Positions 11,050 to 22,410 of a stretch of DNA of 64,000 nt are shown here, one piece after another; position 1 is the stretch's first letter; each line of letters opens with the position of its first letter. Made by a program: the position numbers and the translations under genes. Under the pieces are notes generated by a model that searched no databases, had not been told where the DNA came from, and was given only the letters and a program-made list of their open reading frames with translations. This DNA comes from Vombatus ursinus (Eukaryota; Chordata; Mammalia; Diprotodontia; Vombatidae): positions 23,895,299-23,959,298 of the forward strand of contig NW_020940358.1 of the NCBI RefSeq assembly GCF_900497805.2, in the 5' to 3' direction.

Positions 11050-11660
11050 AGCTGGAAGGAATTTTTGGAAGCCACTTTTTCTTTAAAAATATTTCTGATT
11101 TTGTTTTTATATCACTCACTTTTCCAATGACTACCTTTTCTCAAAAGAGAACCCTCTCATAACAAGACAATAAAAACAAAATGTACTGCCCATGTCTGAA
11201 AATATGTCATACTCAATGGAGAAGGTAGGAGTTCACCATCAGACCTCTAAAGTCACACTGGGACATTGCAATGATGAAAGAGTTCTGAAGTTTTTCAGTG
11301 TTTAACTTTACTATTGTGCTGATCTTATAAATTATCTTTCTAGTTCTGTTTATTCTTCTCTGCTCTGTTCATACAGTTACCTTCCCATTTTTTTCTGAAT
11401 TCTTCACATTCATCATTTCTCATTCACCATACTTATACCATGGTTTGTTTAGCCACTCCCTAACTGATGATCACCTACTCTCTTCCTTCCTGCTATAAAA
11501 ATTTTTATACACATGGGACCATTCCCTCCAATTTGTCTCTCTACACTATATGTGTATTAGTAATATTGATGGGTCAATGGGTATTTTTTTGTTTTGTGGT
11601 GTTTTAAAAGTATAATTCCAAATTCATTTCCCAGATTGGTTGGACCAATTCACCCCGAGA
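11050..11660 (-). repeat. Old L1-type LINE 3' region, reverse orientation
   Basis: The + strand has 'CATGGTTTGTTTAGCCACTC', 'GCTATAAAAATTTTTATACA', 'ATTGATGGGTCAATGGGTAT' and 'CCAGATTGGTTGGACCAATT'. These occur in the same order as the reverse complement of the L1 segment at 10240-10450 but strongly diverged. The left boundary is uncertain. Confidence 0.6.
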
Positions 11661-12299
11661 AACCATCTTGTCTAAATCTCTTTCTTTACTGATGAGGAAG
11701 CCAAGGTCCAGAGAGGATAACTGATTTGTCTAAAGTCACCTATTAAATTATTAGCAATGCCCTTCACTGTGATCCAGGTCTCCAAACTCCCAGCCCAATA
11801 ATTCTTCCCCTGGACTATGTTGCCTCTCTTTTTAATGCCCAGTCCTCTGCCTCCCCCCCATCCCTCACCCCCTACCCCCAGCCCAGTGATATACTAAACC
11901 TCTTTAGCTCTTCTCCCTGGATGGAATTCCCCCTGAGCCAGCCTCCTCTAGTCCTTTCTAGGACCATGAGCTTGCTGTGGCTTTAGTAGTTCTATAGGAA
12001 GCCTTTGTTCATGCAGCCCAGTAGGCCACCTTCAACAAGACTTGCTTTGGGAGTCTGTGACTGGAGAGCCCAGCAGAGCCCATTGCAATACTGTGGATTT
12101 CAAGGCATGACTGAAGTTGGACACACTGTGGATCGTGGATGCCTTTGTACCAGTTCAAGAACAGATTCCTTGGTTTACATGTTTGCGATCTCAAAAAACT
12201 CTAAAAGACCTGTATATTTAAACACTCTAGGGATTCAACAGCATAACATTTAACTCTTCTGCCAGCTCATCTTTTCTGCCCATCTGTGAACTACAGAGT
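11661..12299. other. Intergenic stretch, mostly without recognised features
   Basis: A MIR-like core (reverse) may be present around 11680-11800 ('GATGAGGAAGCCAAGG', 'AAAGTCACCTATTAAATTA'). The rest to 12299 shows no recognisable element or convincing coding frame. Confidence 0.4.
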
Positions 12300-12470
12300 A
12301 ATGTTGTGTGAGCAAGTATTATGGGATTTTAAGTTGAAAAGACCTAGGCTCAAATCCTGGCTCTTCTACACTACCAACTGTGTAACATGAAGCAAATCAG
12401 TTCTGAGCCCATTTCCTCATGTGTGAAATAAAGGGGTTGAGTTGGGTGACTTCTAAAGTTCCTTCTTTTA
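12300..12470 (+). repeat. CORE-SINE (MIR/MAR1 type)
   Basis: 'AAAAGACCTAGGCTCAAATC', then 'CCAACTGTGTAACATGAAGC', then 'ATTTCCTCATGTGTGAAATA' in the expected order. Confidence 0.75.
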
Positions 12471-12570
12471 TTGGCTGTGTGGCGCCAGGGAAGTAATTTT
12501 GCCTTTCTGAGACAATTTCCTCATCTGTAAAATGGGACCTTTAGAAATGATGTAGTCAATCCCTTTGAAG
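12471..12570 (+). repeat. Second CORE-SINE fragment in tandem
   Basis: A second 'GGCTGTGTGGCGCCAGGGAA' and 'TTTCCTCATCTGTAAAATGG' core directly follows the previous copy. Confidence 0.7.
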
Positions 12571-12609
12571 AAATGGCACAACCCCTCCTTTGAGCTTCCT
12601 CCCTTTTCC

Positions 12610-13075
12610 CTTTTTTTTAAAAAACAGTTTTATTGATATAGTTTCTTCTTACATTGTCTAAATTTCTTCAGGTATTCTTCCCCTTCCCTTCCAAAAAGCC
12701 ATACCAATAACAGTATGTTTTAAAGACAAATAAGAAGAGGAAAACATCAGCAAAATTGATCAACAGTATCAAAAAAGACTGAAGAGAGTTGCACACCTGT
12801 GAACTTCCCACCTCTGCAAAGGAGTGAGGAGGGCTTATCCTCTCATATCTCTTTGGGACCAAGCTAGTTCTTTGTAATTTTGCAATATTCATTTTACACT
12901 GTTTCAAGATGGTGGGTAGTTCTTTCCATTTACATTGTAGTCACTGTGTATATTGTTTTCTTGGCCCTGCTTATTTTGCTCTTTATCAGTTCATTTAAAT
13001 CTTTCCATGCTTTTCTGTATTCACCATGTTGTCTTTTTCCTCTCTAAAGCATACCTTTCCTCCCCCTTTCCAGAT
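12610..13075 (-). repeat. Old L1-type LINE 3' region, reverse orientation
   Basis: The + strand shows 'GGTAGTTCTTTCCATTTACA', 'CACTGTGTATATTGTTTTCT' and 'CAGTTCATTTAAATCTTTCC', the reverse of the L1 segment that codes near the ORF2 end and runs into the 3' UTR. It may belong with 11050-11660 as one disrupted old element. Confidence 0.55.
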
Positions 13076-13264
13076 GTTATGACATGGCTGGTTGTCATCT
13101 TACAGGAAGCATGGAGTTTTCTGTAACATGGGGCACCTTCCCAACCATGGCAGCCCAAAATCTAGTCAAATCAACTGGGGAAAGGGCCCTTTTAAGGGTA
13201 AGGAAACTTGAAGTCAAGGCGCTGTCAACAGAAGGCCTCTGGTACAATGCAACTATATAACCAG

Positions 13265-13500
13265 GCAGTCTGGACTGAAAAAAATGCTGGACTTGGGAGT
13301 CAGAACACCTGCATTCAAACCCTGGCCATGGCAATTCCTTGCTTTGTGACTGTGGGCATGTCACTTAAAGCTGCGGTTTCCTTATTTGAAAAGGGGGAAT
13401 AATAATGCTTTTAGTACCTACCTCACAGAGTTGGTAGGGAAAGGGGAAAGGGAGGGAGATAGAGTCTAATACATATATTTTATAAACCTTAAAGTTCTAT
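13265..13500 (+). repeat. CORE-SINE (MAR1/MIR type)
   Basis: 'GACTTGGGAGTCAGAACACC', 'TGTGACTGTGGGCATGTCAC', 'TACCTACCTCACAGAGTTGG' and 'TATTTTATAAACCTTAAAGT' cover nearly the whole element. Confidence 0.85.
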
Positions 13501-13732
13501 TTAACTTGCCACATGGGAGAGTTAATATACATTAGCTAATGGCTACTGTGGGTCTCTGTGGTCTACACTGGCCAGTCACTGGAGAAATTAACAAAGAAGT
13601 ACCAAAGTTGCAGAATTCAAATGGGGAACGTCTGAGTCTCTGGTAACAAAGGTAAATGCTTACCCAATGATTTGCAAAATCACCTGTGCATTAGAATCCA
13701 ATAATTTGCCTTAGAGTTTGCCAACATTCATT

Positions 13733-13738
13733 TTTATT
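13733..13738 (-). terminator. SLC9A8: Candidate distal SLC9A8 polyadenylation signal
   Basis: TTTATT on the + strand reads AATAAA on the - strand. It lies at the end of the repeat-poor block and just before repeat-rich intergenic sequence. Confidence 0.4.
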
Positions 13739-14394
13739 TCAAAATAAATAACGAGGCTCCTCCACCATTATTTCCTATATATTTCTGCAACACAAGATGT
13801 CTAGGTTTATACATGGAAAAATTCCAGCATAGTGGCTATACACCATATATATTTATCCAACTTTCTTCCCATTTCAATCCCTGTATCACAAATCAGCAAT
13901 AAACAGTTTTACAAAAATTAGTTACTAACAACAAACAAACAAAACCTATCACAGCTTATTTATTTGGAGGGAGGGAGGAAAGATATGAGAGAAAAAAAAA
14001 ACTTTTACTTGTTTCCACATCCTTATTTAAAATGCCTTACAGCATTAAAAAGCAAACCAAGCTCCCTCCCCCCTTCCTCCCCTGCACACTTGGAAAAAGC
14101 AAAGGACTAAAAAAATAATAATACTCAAACCCCAAGGGAATCTAGCAGCCCTGGCCATGAAGTACAACAATGAAAACTTTGCAAAAGTTGTCATGTGGAG
14201 ATGTTAAAATTACTTTGGTATCAGCAACAAACCAACCCAAACATGCAGATGGCAACAAGGTAGTCAGGCCCACCCCCATCATCAGACCACTGCCCTCAGG
14301 GCCCAGGAGGGCAAGGAGGCTAAAGTGCACATTTCTTTGCATGTGAAATAACACAAGAAGGAATTCGGCATTGCATGCATTTGTTTTCCAGCTA

Positions 14395-14520
14395 ACCATC
14401 TTGATCTTATTGCTTACTAGACTGTAAGTGTCATGAGGGCCAGGACAACTTACCCAAATTACATCCTTCCCTAGCATCAAGTGTGATGCTCTGTACAAAG
14501 CAAGTTTTAACAAATGGCTA
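14395..14520 (+). repeat. L2 3'-end fragment within the SLC9A8 3' UTR
   Basis: 'TAGACTGTAAGTGTCATGAG', 'GGCCAGGACAACTTACCC' and 'CTAGCATCAAGTGTGATGCT' follow the L2 terminal region. It lies antisense to SLC9A8. Confidence 0.55.
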
Positions 14521-15179
14521 TGCAGTGTCGCTTCTTTGTTGAATTCAGTTGAGTGACTTTCCTGAGATGTACCTCAAAGGTAATAATTAATTGGCTGCAA
14601 TTTTTTTTGCTGTTACCTCCTCGGTCTGTCATCACATTTCCATGTGAATATGGAAGATAGACCACATCCGACCCAGGCTAGCACCCCTGTGAAATAAAAT
14701 CTGCTACTGAAGCAGCTTTGCAGGTGGCTATCAGACAAGGCCAATAGCAACTGACGGATGCAAGGCCAGGGCAGAAAGGCTGACTTCCTTTCTACTTCTC
14801 TCTGGGAAGCCACAGCGGGCAGACAGGAGAGGGAATGGGCCAAAACTGGGGAAAGCCTCACTCACCTAAACCTCCATTCATCATCACATCAGAAGCTCAA
14901 GGAAGAGGATATTTTTCTTTCCAGTTCCTCTTCATGCTTTATACAAGTTGTTACATTTGTGCTTTTTCCCATTTCTGAGTGATGTCACAACTCAAAGGTA
15001 TAGGCTACTAGATTCAAGAAACTGGTGTTAGTCATCAGTAAAAAATAAATAAATACATAAAAAGTTAGCATTTTTCTATATTGAGGGCTGGCCAATGGTG
15101 ACCTGGTCTTGCATAACACTCCATTAGCATTATTTATAAGTGACATTTTCTTACTTAAGTGGCTAACATTACTTGCTTA

Positions 15180-15285
15180 AATTATTCCCCTTCTATGGGC
15201 CTTAATTCCTCCTCTGTAAAATGATGCGGTGAAAAAGATGATCTTGAAGATGTTTCTAGTTCTAAAAATCCTATGAAAAAAAGCT
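15180..15285 (+). repeat. MIR-type SINE fragment
   Basis: 'CTTAATTCCTCCTCTGTAAA' and 'ATGTTTCTAGTTCTAAAAAT' correspond to the MIR core and tail. Confidence 0.5.
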
Positions 15286-16167
15286 TTCCAATTTTTTAAC
15301 TTCTTTCATTCCCTTAAAAAGTTTCAATCTTCTGTTTTATGACTATCCTGCCAGCAGTACACGAAATATAAATAAATCAATTAGGAAATGTTACATTCAA
15401 ATGCATATTTTAACATCTCCAATGCATTAATCTCCTCAAGAGAATTGCTTTCTGCATGTTTTTGGTTCTACAGAAATATCATTTTTTAAAATCCACCAAA
15501 AATGTGTCACTGTTTCCTTTTATATATATATATATAAGAAAATTCATTTGTTTCAAATAACTCATTAGGCACAATGATTGCTTAAACTCCATGCAAATGC
15601 TGTTCATAGTTGTGCTAAATTTGTATTTCTCCAGCAGAGGGCAGGAAAGCTCCATTGGTGTTATATACATATACTCTTAGCTTTTAACAAAGCCTGTCGC
15701 TTAATAAACAAACAAATAAAAGGCTTTTATAGCCTCTCCATAGGGCTTTATGTACATGAATCTGCTCCAGGATAATTTCCATTTCACAAACCAGACAGGA
15801 AAGACATAGAATGGTTCAGTTAAGGAATAGAGTTCTTGTGATTGAGGCAGGATTAGAAGGGAGACATTGCTATCTCCTGCAGTTCTGATCATAATCACTG
15901 GAGTGACCAAATCTTTGTTTTTAAATGTTGCTATTACTCATAAACTTCAAAGGAATACATAATCAATAACGTTGGTAAGCTTTCAAAGTCAGCTGAACTC
16001 AGGTCTCAGGCAAATTCTGGGAGAAAATTTAAATGACAAATCAGAGTTAAAAGGTTTGATGGATGTGTCTCACTAGACATTGTCTCCACAGGAGGAGGTG
16101 GAGGGAAAGTGCTTTAGGGGCCAGGATCTCTGACTGTCAGGACCACTCTATTATGGACCACAGCGAT

Positions 16168-16436
16168 ACAGAAGCATTTGGTACAGTGAATAGATGGCTA
16201 GACTTGGAAGCCCTGGGTTTGAATCCCACCTCTGATACTTGTGAGCTGTGTGACCCATGGGCAAGTCACACATATAACCTCTCTGAGCCTTAGATTCCTT
16301 ATCTGTAGAAAAACAATAGCTCCCACTAGTAAGTACCCACCTTTACAGGAGGTGGTGAGACTCAAGTAAGATAGTGTATATAAAGCACTTTGCCAACTTC
16401 TAAGCATTATATAAATGTCAACCAGCATTATTATTA
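16168..16436 (+). repeat. CORE-SINE (MAR1 type), nearly full length
   Basis: Complete order: 'ATGGCTAGACTTGGAAGCCC', 'TGTGAGCTGTGTGACCCATG', 'CTTATCTGTAGAAAAACAAT', 'AAAGCACTTTGCCAACTTCT' and a terminal 'CAGCATTATTATTAG'. It is antisense to SLC9A8. Confidence 0.9.
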
Positions 16437-17494
16437 GAACTTATCATTCAGGGTCCCCAGACATTACTCTGAAAACATCATATATACCATTTCTCATGGA
16501 TTCAAATTCTATAGTAGTGAAGACAGAATTGACTACAAAAGGAAATATGTAAAGTCATTATTTACTGATTCATCTCATTGTTAAAGAGCAGGAAAATGCC
16601 AGTATAAGGGGATTTCAGTTTTCTACATAACAATCCTCCTTACATGTGTAAACCTTCTCACCCCCCATGCCTCAGATATTTTACCATGAACATAAAAGTT
16701 GAAGCATGATGGTAGAATACTTAGGGTAATTTTATGTAGGAAAGTAAATCTTCTACCTCCTCAAAACAGGAAAAAAGGAAAGGTTAAGGATTTGTTCCAG
16801 AAAGTATAATTTCACTTTTCAATCACAAAAAAAGGAGAAAGATATGTAAAGTATTTCCTGGTTACACTGTAAACTTGACAGTGTTAAGTACCAGTTCTAA
16901 CTTTTCCCAGTACTATTTGATGATCATTATTGTTCCCTCCTAATACAGTGCTCAATACAAAGAAGAATTATCTATTCTTAATCAGCCAAGAGGCTGTCTT
17001 CCTGCCCTTCATTTTGCACACTACCTTGAGTGATTAAAGGACATTAATATGAACAAATCATCCTACCTGTAATAAATGTCTTTTTTCCTAAAAAGATGAA
17101 TAAAATTAATTGTGCTCAAGCCAACTAAGTAAGATTTAGTGACAAAGTAAGACTTGTAAAGTGAGGTGAGTGCCAGGCTAGTCTACAGGGGACTTTGTGA
17201 ATTTCACTTCAAACTGGTGTGATTTGTTTCTCCCTACTCCAAAGTTAAGGGTAATGTAAAAGGAGATTAGCTGGTCACTGCCCCTGAAATTCAGAATACT
17301 GTGGGGAGGGTCAGAAGCCTTGTTTAATATCTTATTTTATTTGGAAAGAATGGGTCCAGGCCTGAGATTTCAAACTGTGAAAGGAGCTCCCAGGAAACTC
17401 CTCCAACAATGCAGACTGGCAAGTCATCTGCAATTTATAATCTTAAGGAGTTAGCTGCCTGGGACAGTAGGTGGACATGAAGTAGTTCCATAAC

Positions 17495-17600
17495 TTACCA
17501 TGATCACACGACTACTATGTATCAGAGGAAGGACTTGAATCCAAGCCTTCCTAAACTCCAAGACCAGCTCTTTAGCTACTCTGCCATGCAGCTTCTCACC
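17495..17600 (-). repeat. SINE head fragment, reverse orientation
   Basis: 'GACTTGAATCCAAGCCTTCC' and 'AGCTCTTTAGCTACTCTGCC' are the reverse of a tRNA-derived SINE head. Confidence 0.55.
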
Positions 17601-18384
17601 ATTTAATAGAAATTTTTTTAATGGATTGCTCATCTTTTTATTTCTCAAGAGTATGGGCACCATAAATAGAAGTGTACAGATTTCAAAGATATTTTAAATG
17701 CTTTGTCACTTTAAAGAGAACTACTTTTTGCATGAATTGGGGCATATCCATATTGGGGTAGAAGTACTGGAAGAAATGAGGTAATGACTAGGACCTGTAT
17801 GTATAGACAGATATTTGTTCAAGTCATGATTGGCCACACAGGTGGCAGGAAGAAAAGGGAACAGAGTTGTCTCAACAGCCTAGAAAAGACTTTCAGGTCC
17901 TTCTTAAGGAGATCTCAAGGTTATCAGAGCAGTAACCCTGGGATTTAGGTAAAGATTTGTATTGTTTAAATGAGCTTTTCTATGGGAAATAGGGTAATTC
18001 CTGGTGTTACTTTCATTCACCAGATGATGAAGATAATAATAAAAATGGTTGAGGTAAGAAAGGTGCTGCTGAAGACAGCTGTGCTGGTTAAAGGGGATGG
18101 TGGGAATAGCAACAAGTACAATGGCATGACAGTGGAGAGGCTTTGCAGTTGCCTTGCTAATCCAGGTGCTGGTAAGGCAGGTAAGAGTGCTTTGGTGAGC
18201 TAAGGAACACGAGGGGGATGTTTGGATAGGAAGGAACAGGAGGAATTAAGAGAAATGTGGTATAGAAGTGGTGAATTAAACAACACTGTGGCTGCAGGCT
18301 ACACCAGGCAAAACGACCAGACTACTGCCCTCTAGCACATCTCCTGTGTCAGAAATCCGATATGGTGACTGGAAGGTTTTCTGC

Positions 18385-18540
18385 TTTTTTTTTTTTTTAA
18401 GATAGGCAATGGGGTTAAGTGACTTGCCCAGGGTCACCTAGCTAGTAAGTATTATGTGTCTGAGGCTGGATTTGAACTCAGGTCCTCCCAAATCCAGGGC
18501 CGGTGCTCTATCCACTGCACCACTTAGCTGCCTCCAAAAT
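18385..18540 (-). repeat. tRNA-derived SINE, reverse orientation (first of a nested pair)
   Basis: It begins with a T-run (the A tail on the element strand), then 'CAGGGTCACCTAGCTAGTAA', and ends 'TATCCACTGCACCACTTAGC'. It seems to have inserted into the T-run of the next SINE. In transcript terms it lies in sense orientation in the SLC9A8 3' UTR. Confidence 0.9.
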
Positions 18541-18697
18541 GATTTTTTTTTTTTAAGGCAATTGGGGTTAAGTGACTTACCCAGGGTCACACAGCTAGTA
18601 AGTGTCAAGTGTTTGGTCTGAGGCCAGATTTGAAGTCAGGTCCTCCTGACTTCAGGGCCGGTGCTCTATCCACTGTGCCACCTAGCTGCCCCTCTGC
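18541..18697 (-). repeat. tRNA-derived SINE, reverse orientation (second of a nested pair)
   Basis: Same family: 'CAGGGTCACACAGCTAGTAA', ending 'TATCCACTGTGCCACCTAGC'. TCTGCTTTT occurs before the pair (near 18379) and just after it (18693 onward), and is probably the duplication made by this outer copy. Confidence 0.9.
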
Positions 18698-19828
18698 TTT
18701 TTAAAAGTATACATATATCAAAATATAGATGTTGGCCAACCAAAATAAATCTGTACATTTGGCACTTTTTAGAGGCGAAAATTAGAATTTCAACTATGAG
18801 CAGTGTAACATTTAAGAGAGGCACACCTCCTAGCCACATGTGAAGAAATGGGACTTGCATCTGGCTAAGGGTTCAAATGTAAATATTCATAATATTCCCT
18901 GGGGAAACTAGCTGCCTGTTACCTGAAGATTCTGCACATGATGTCAATAAGTTAAATAAAAAAGACATCATCAATTTTTATTTCTTTGGAGTGCTGAAAA
19001 AAAATAGGAGTCATCAAAAGTATTATGTTTGTGCTTTGTCATTTCCAATAAAACTGCTCTTTGTGTGGACTAGAATACCTTAATATTTTGTGGTTTGGGT
19101 TTGGTTGTTGTTTTGAGGGGGAGGTTGACAAGACATAGCTGGCTTCCAGTCCTACACATGCAGATGTTTGCTCATATTAAGATTGTGCTTGCCAACTCAG
19201 CATGCCTGCTTATGAGAGCACAATGAAAACACTTGCCTAGGAAAGGCTGAGACCAATTAAAAGGCATCCCCACACACTATTACCTAGTCCTACTACTGTT
19301 TGCTGGTCACTTCTAATGTGCAGGGTCAAAAATGACAGATTCCCCTTTACAAAAAGCCACACAATTCACAGTTTGATCTATGACAGCTCCCAGCTGGGAA
19401 CTGATAATGAAAAATTCTACAGAGAATGTGCTACTCACTCTATCTTGTACAGTTTTCAAACAAGTACGTATTAATATAAGACATTTATGACAAACACCTA
19501 AAAAGGAAAATAAGGAGGAAAGAACACATATTTCAAAGCAACCATCTTGGCTAGGAGGTCTGGGAAATTCTAGGTTAAAATCCATCATTCATTGTTTTTA
19601 AGCCACTTAGCTGTTCTTAAATACCACAGCAATTATAAACAAAACAAGTTCATCTGAAGAGGTTATACTTAACAGTATCTGTATGTGCAGCATACTTACA
19701 TACAGGGCTGCCTCCGGGGAGGCATAAGCTTCAAGGTTTCTTACAGCTTTTAGCATCAGAACTTGTACATGACTAAAAATCTCAATGGTGGTGATTTCAT
19801 TGGTAATTGTCCTAGAGCCTCTTCTGCA

Positions 19829-19936
19829 TTAGAGCAGCTCCTGCTCATCATCCTCTGAGCCAGATGGTCCCTGTCGCACTTCTTCATACCATTTGTTGGT
19901 AAGAGTTTTCATCTGAATTCGGCCATGATGCAAGTC
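19829..19936 (-). CDS. SLC9A8: SLC9A8 (NHE8), last coding exon
   Basis: On the - strand the acceptor CAG is followed at 19936 by GAC TTG CAT CAT GGC, giving DLHHGRIQMKTLTNKWYEEV and, after RQG, PSGSEDDEQELL with TAA at 19831-19829. This is the extreme cytosolic C-terminus of NHE8 as I remember it, about residues 547-581. The acidic end is typical of the family member. Phase 0 matches the upstream exon, which ends in T-Q-E. Convergent with SPATA2. Confidence 0.95.
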   Translation of the reverse strand, partial: DLHHGRIQMKTLTNKWYEEVRQGPSGSEDDEQELL

Positions 19937-21103
19937 CTGAGGTGGAAAACAACAGAACTGCTATCATAGCAGGTTTGTATTCATGGACCAAAATAAATAC
20001 AGCAAATAAAACATTTTCCAGTGCTTGCAGATAATGACTTTAAGTGGCCATATATATCCTCATGTTTGTGACAGAAGATGACAAGGCACTGTTTAGAATT
20101 AAAATAGGACCTACAGAATTCAAGGTAAACAACAGGAAATTTTATGCACACATGCTATCTAAAATCAGCTTAGCACAGTGCCTAGTACATGGTAGGTGCT
20201 TAATAAATGTTTATTGATTGATTAATTAACTGGTTCTATGAAAACACAATATTAGGGGAAATAGCCATATATATATTTATGCACATACAGCAAAGCAGTA
20301 TGGTGACTGTAGGCCAGTAAGAATGTCCAAAACTAGCTCATGTGGTGAGATTCACACTGACTCAAGGCAAATGCTACTATGTTGAGACTCAAATGGTAAT
20401 TTTGATCATTACCAACTATCCAACTTTTGCCTCAGTACTGGCCCATCATCACTACAATGAATGAGGAACCAATGCAATGGGGTTTGGGTATCATGTATTA
20501 TATTAAAGACACTATAAAATGAGATTAGTTGGAGTAATGTTAGATATGGTATGCTTATACCATACTGAAATACATCAAGTCTGTATTTGAAAGCCAGGCC
20601 AAAGTTTACAGCAAACCAGGCTGAAGTTTGTCTGAAAGCAGAAGGAATTTTACTGTACTTCACATCATCAGCACCAAGTGGTAAAGGAACTAAGGGGGTG
20701 AAAGCTCTGAGTCAATCCATTGTCAGATTCCTGCACAACTGTTATATTTATATACCTCTCCAGAGCTCAGATTTAAAAAATCAATTCACTACATCTTTCA
20801 TAAACTAAAATCAAACTAAGTTAGCAAGTAAGATTGTCTATTATTAGCCTAGTAAACACAGAAGTTAGAGAAAAACAGCAGATGCTAAATTCAACAAGCA
20901 TTTCACACCACAGCTTCCAATCCTACAAGTTCATTATGAGAAAAAACAAAATGAAAGTTGCTTGTTTTCTAAAGTTCAAATATAAACAGTCTACCTGAAC
21001 AGCCTCCAAATGCATCTCAACGCTGAGATAGTCCACGTGGGACAACTGCATGCCTAAGGGGAATTCTGGCACAGCACTGATGGCTGAGAGCACTGGAACC
21101 TAC
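19937..21103 (-). other. SLC9A8: SLC9A8 last intron
   Basis: Donor GTAGGT on the - strand from 21103, acceptor CAG ending at 19937. It contains an L2 tail at 20165-20225. Otherwise I see only AT-rich unique sequence. Confidence 0.85.
20165..20225 (+). repeat. L2 3'-terminal fragment
   Basis: 'TTAGCACAGTGCCTAGTACA' and 'GGTGCTTAATAAATGTTTAT' followed by a GATT-repeat end are the L2 3' terminus. Confidence 0.8.
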
Positions 21104-21250
21104 CTCCTGGGTCAGCCTCCGTGTGAGAAAAGGATTCAGATACTTTGCATCAAACCACATAAAACCCTTGAGATCCTGGCGCTTGATGTAATGGGCTTCA
21201 TACTCTTCTTCGGTGAGCTCTGAAAGATGTTCAGACTCAATGGTGTTACC
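21104..21250 (-). CDS. SLC9A8: SLC9A8 (NHE8), penultimate coding exon
   Basis: Acceptor CTAG at 21254-21251, then GNTIESEHLSELTEEEYEAH, YIKRQDLKGFMWFDAKYLNP and FLTRRLTQE, ending at the donor GTAGGT. It has 147 bases, 49 whole codons, phase 0 on both sides, about residues 498-546 of a 581-residue protein. It forms part of the cytosolic regulatory tail after the last membrane segment. A few residues differ from the human protein I recall (for example WFD for WLD), as expected for an orthologue. Confidence 0.96.
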
Positions 21251-21605
21251 CTAGAAAAAAGGTAGCAAGGCTGTTATCAGAAATTCCCTGCATATCTGAA
21301 AAGCAACAGTTCTTCCTGTCTCCATCAGCCTGGAGTACATACATTATACATTATTTCTATGTTAAGCATCCAATGGAGTAATGACCCCAGCTGTTTCAAG
21401 AGCAGGTGATACACAAATAATAGTTTGTATCCTGCTAGGATCCATAACTAGGTTCTAGATGAAAATGTTTGCTGAACAAGTCTTACTAAAACCCCTCAAA
21501 ATGCTCAGCAGGAGCTGGACAGAGATTAATATAATAGCCCTCATTCATTACCTATGTGAGGAAGAGGGAAACCCAAACCATGGTCAAAGAAGTGAAAACT
21601 CTTAA

Positions 21606-21848
21606 AGTAGGGGTTCTGAACCTGGAGTCCATAGATCCCCAAAGAGTCTGTCGAGAGATTTCAGGGAGTCTGTGAACTTGGATGGAGAAAAAAATTATAT
21701 CTTTATTTTTACTAACCTCTAACTAAAATTTAGCATTTCCTTTAATTATGAATGTAGGAAACAAAACATCCTAAAAAAGAGGTCCACAGGCTTCAACCAG
21801 GGTGTCAAAGGGATGCACGACACAAACAAGGTTAAGAATCTTGCTTCA
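21606..21848. mobile_element. hAT-Charlie-like non-autonomous DNA element
   Basis: The ends are imperfect inverted repeats: 'AGGGGTTCTGAACCTGG' at the left, and 'AAGATTCTTAACCTTGT' as the reverse complement of the right end. Inner motifs 'GGAGTCCATAGATCCCC' and 'GAGGTCCACAGGCTTC' are also shared in inverted fashion. About 240 bp, no coding frame, and no convincing 8-bp duplication, so old. Confidence 0.6.
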
Positions 21849-21854
21849 TAGTAA

Positions 21855-22410
21855 ATTGCTACGCTCTTTTTGTGGTGGCAAAGAACAGGAAATTGAGGGG
21901 ATACTCATCAGTTGAGGAATGGTGGAACAAGCTGTAGTATGTGATTGTGATGGAATACCATTGTACTAGAAGAAATCATGAAGGTGATGGTTTCAGGAAA
22001 CTTTGGGAAGAACTGATGGAAAGGGAAGGCAGATTATTGTACACAGTAACAGCAATATTGTAACAATGATCAACTGTGAAAGACTTGGCTACTCTGCTCA
22101 AGACAATGAACCAAGACAATTCAAAGGATTCATGATGAGACAATCCTACAATCCTATCCACCTCTCCAGAGAGAATTGAGGAACTCTGAGTGCAGACTGA
22201 AGCATATTGTTTTTCACTTTCTTTATTTTTCTTGCTTTTTTTTTGCAACATGGCTAATATGGAAATATGTTTTGCATGATTTCACATGGATAATGAGTAT
22301 CATTCTGCTTGCTTTCTCAGTGGTAAGGGAAGAATTGGATGGAGGGTAAGAATTTGGAACCAAAATTTAAAAATGAATGTTAAAAAATATTTTTAAAAAA
22401 ATTAATAAAA
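21855..22410 (+). repeat. L1 3' end, 5'-truncated
   Basis: 'TTTTTGTGGTGGCAAAGAAC', 'GTGATTGTGATGGAATACCA', 'ACAGTAACAGCAATATTGTA' and 'ACATGGCTAATATGGAAATA' are in the order of an older marsupial-type L1 3' end. It finishes in A-rich sequence near 22400. Confidence 0.85.

Larger units (their letters stand above)
13733..19828 (-). other. SLC9A8: SLC9A8 3' UTR (probable extent)
   Basis: The last coding exon ends with a stop at 19829-19831, and the downstream - strand sequence is mostly non-repetitive to about 13733. The far end, read on the - strand, finishes with 'TATTTTGAAATAAAAATGAA', a plausible distal poly(A) region. Several AT-rich tracts and inner AATAAA motifs (for example 13959-13964) could give shorter forms. 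The UTR would carry embedded repeats at 14395-14520, 15180-15285, 16168-16436, 17495-17600 and 18385-18697. A 6-kb UTR is inferred, not proved. An open frame of about 120 codons at 14142-14513 (-) inside it resembles no protein I know. Confidence 0.5.

Noticed and set aside
14142-14513. Open frame of about 123 codons on the - strand
   Set aside because: It lies in the probable SLC9A8 3' UTR and overlaps an L2 fragment. The product has no family features and a composition like random translation.
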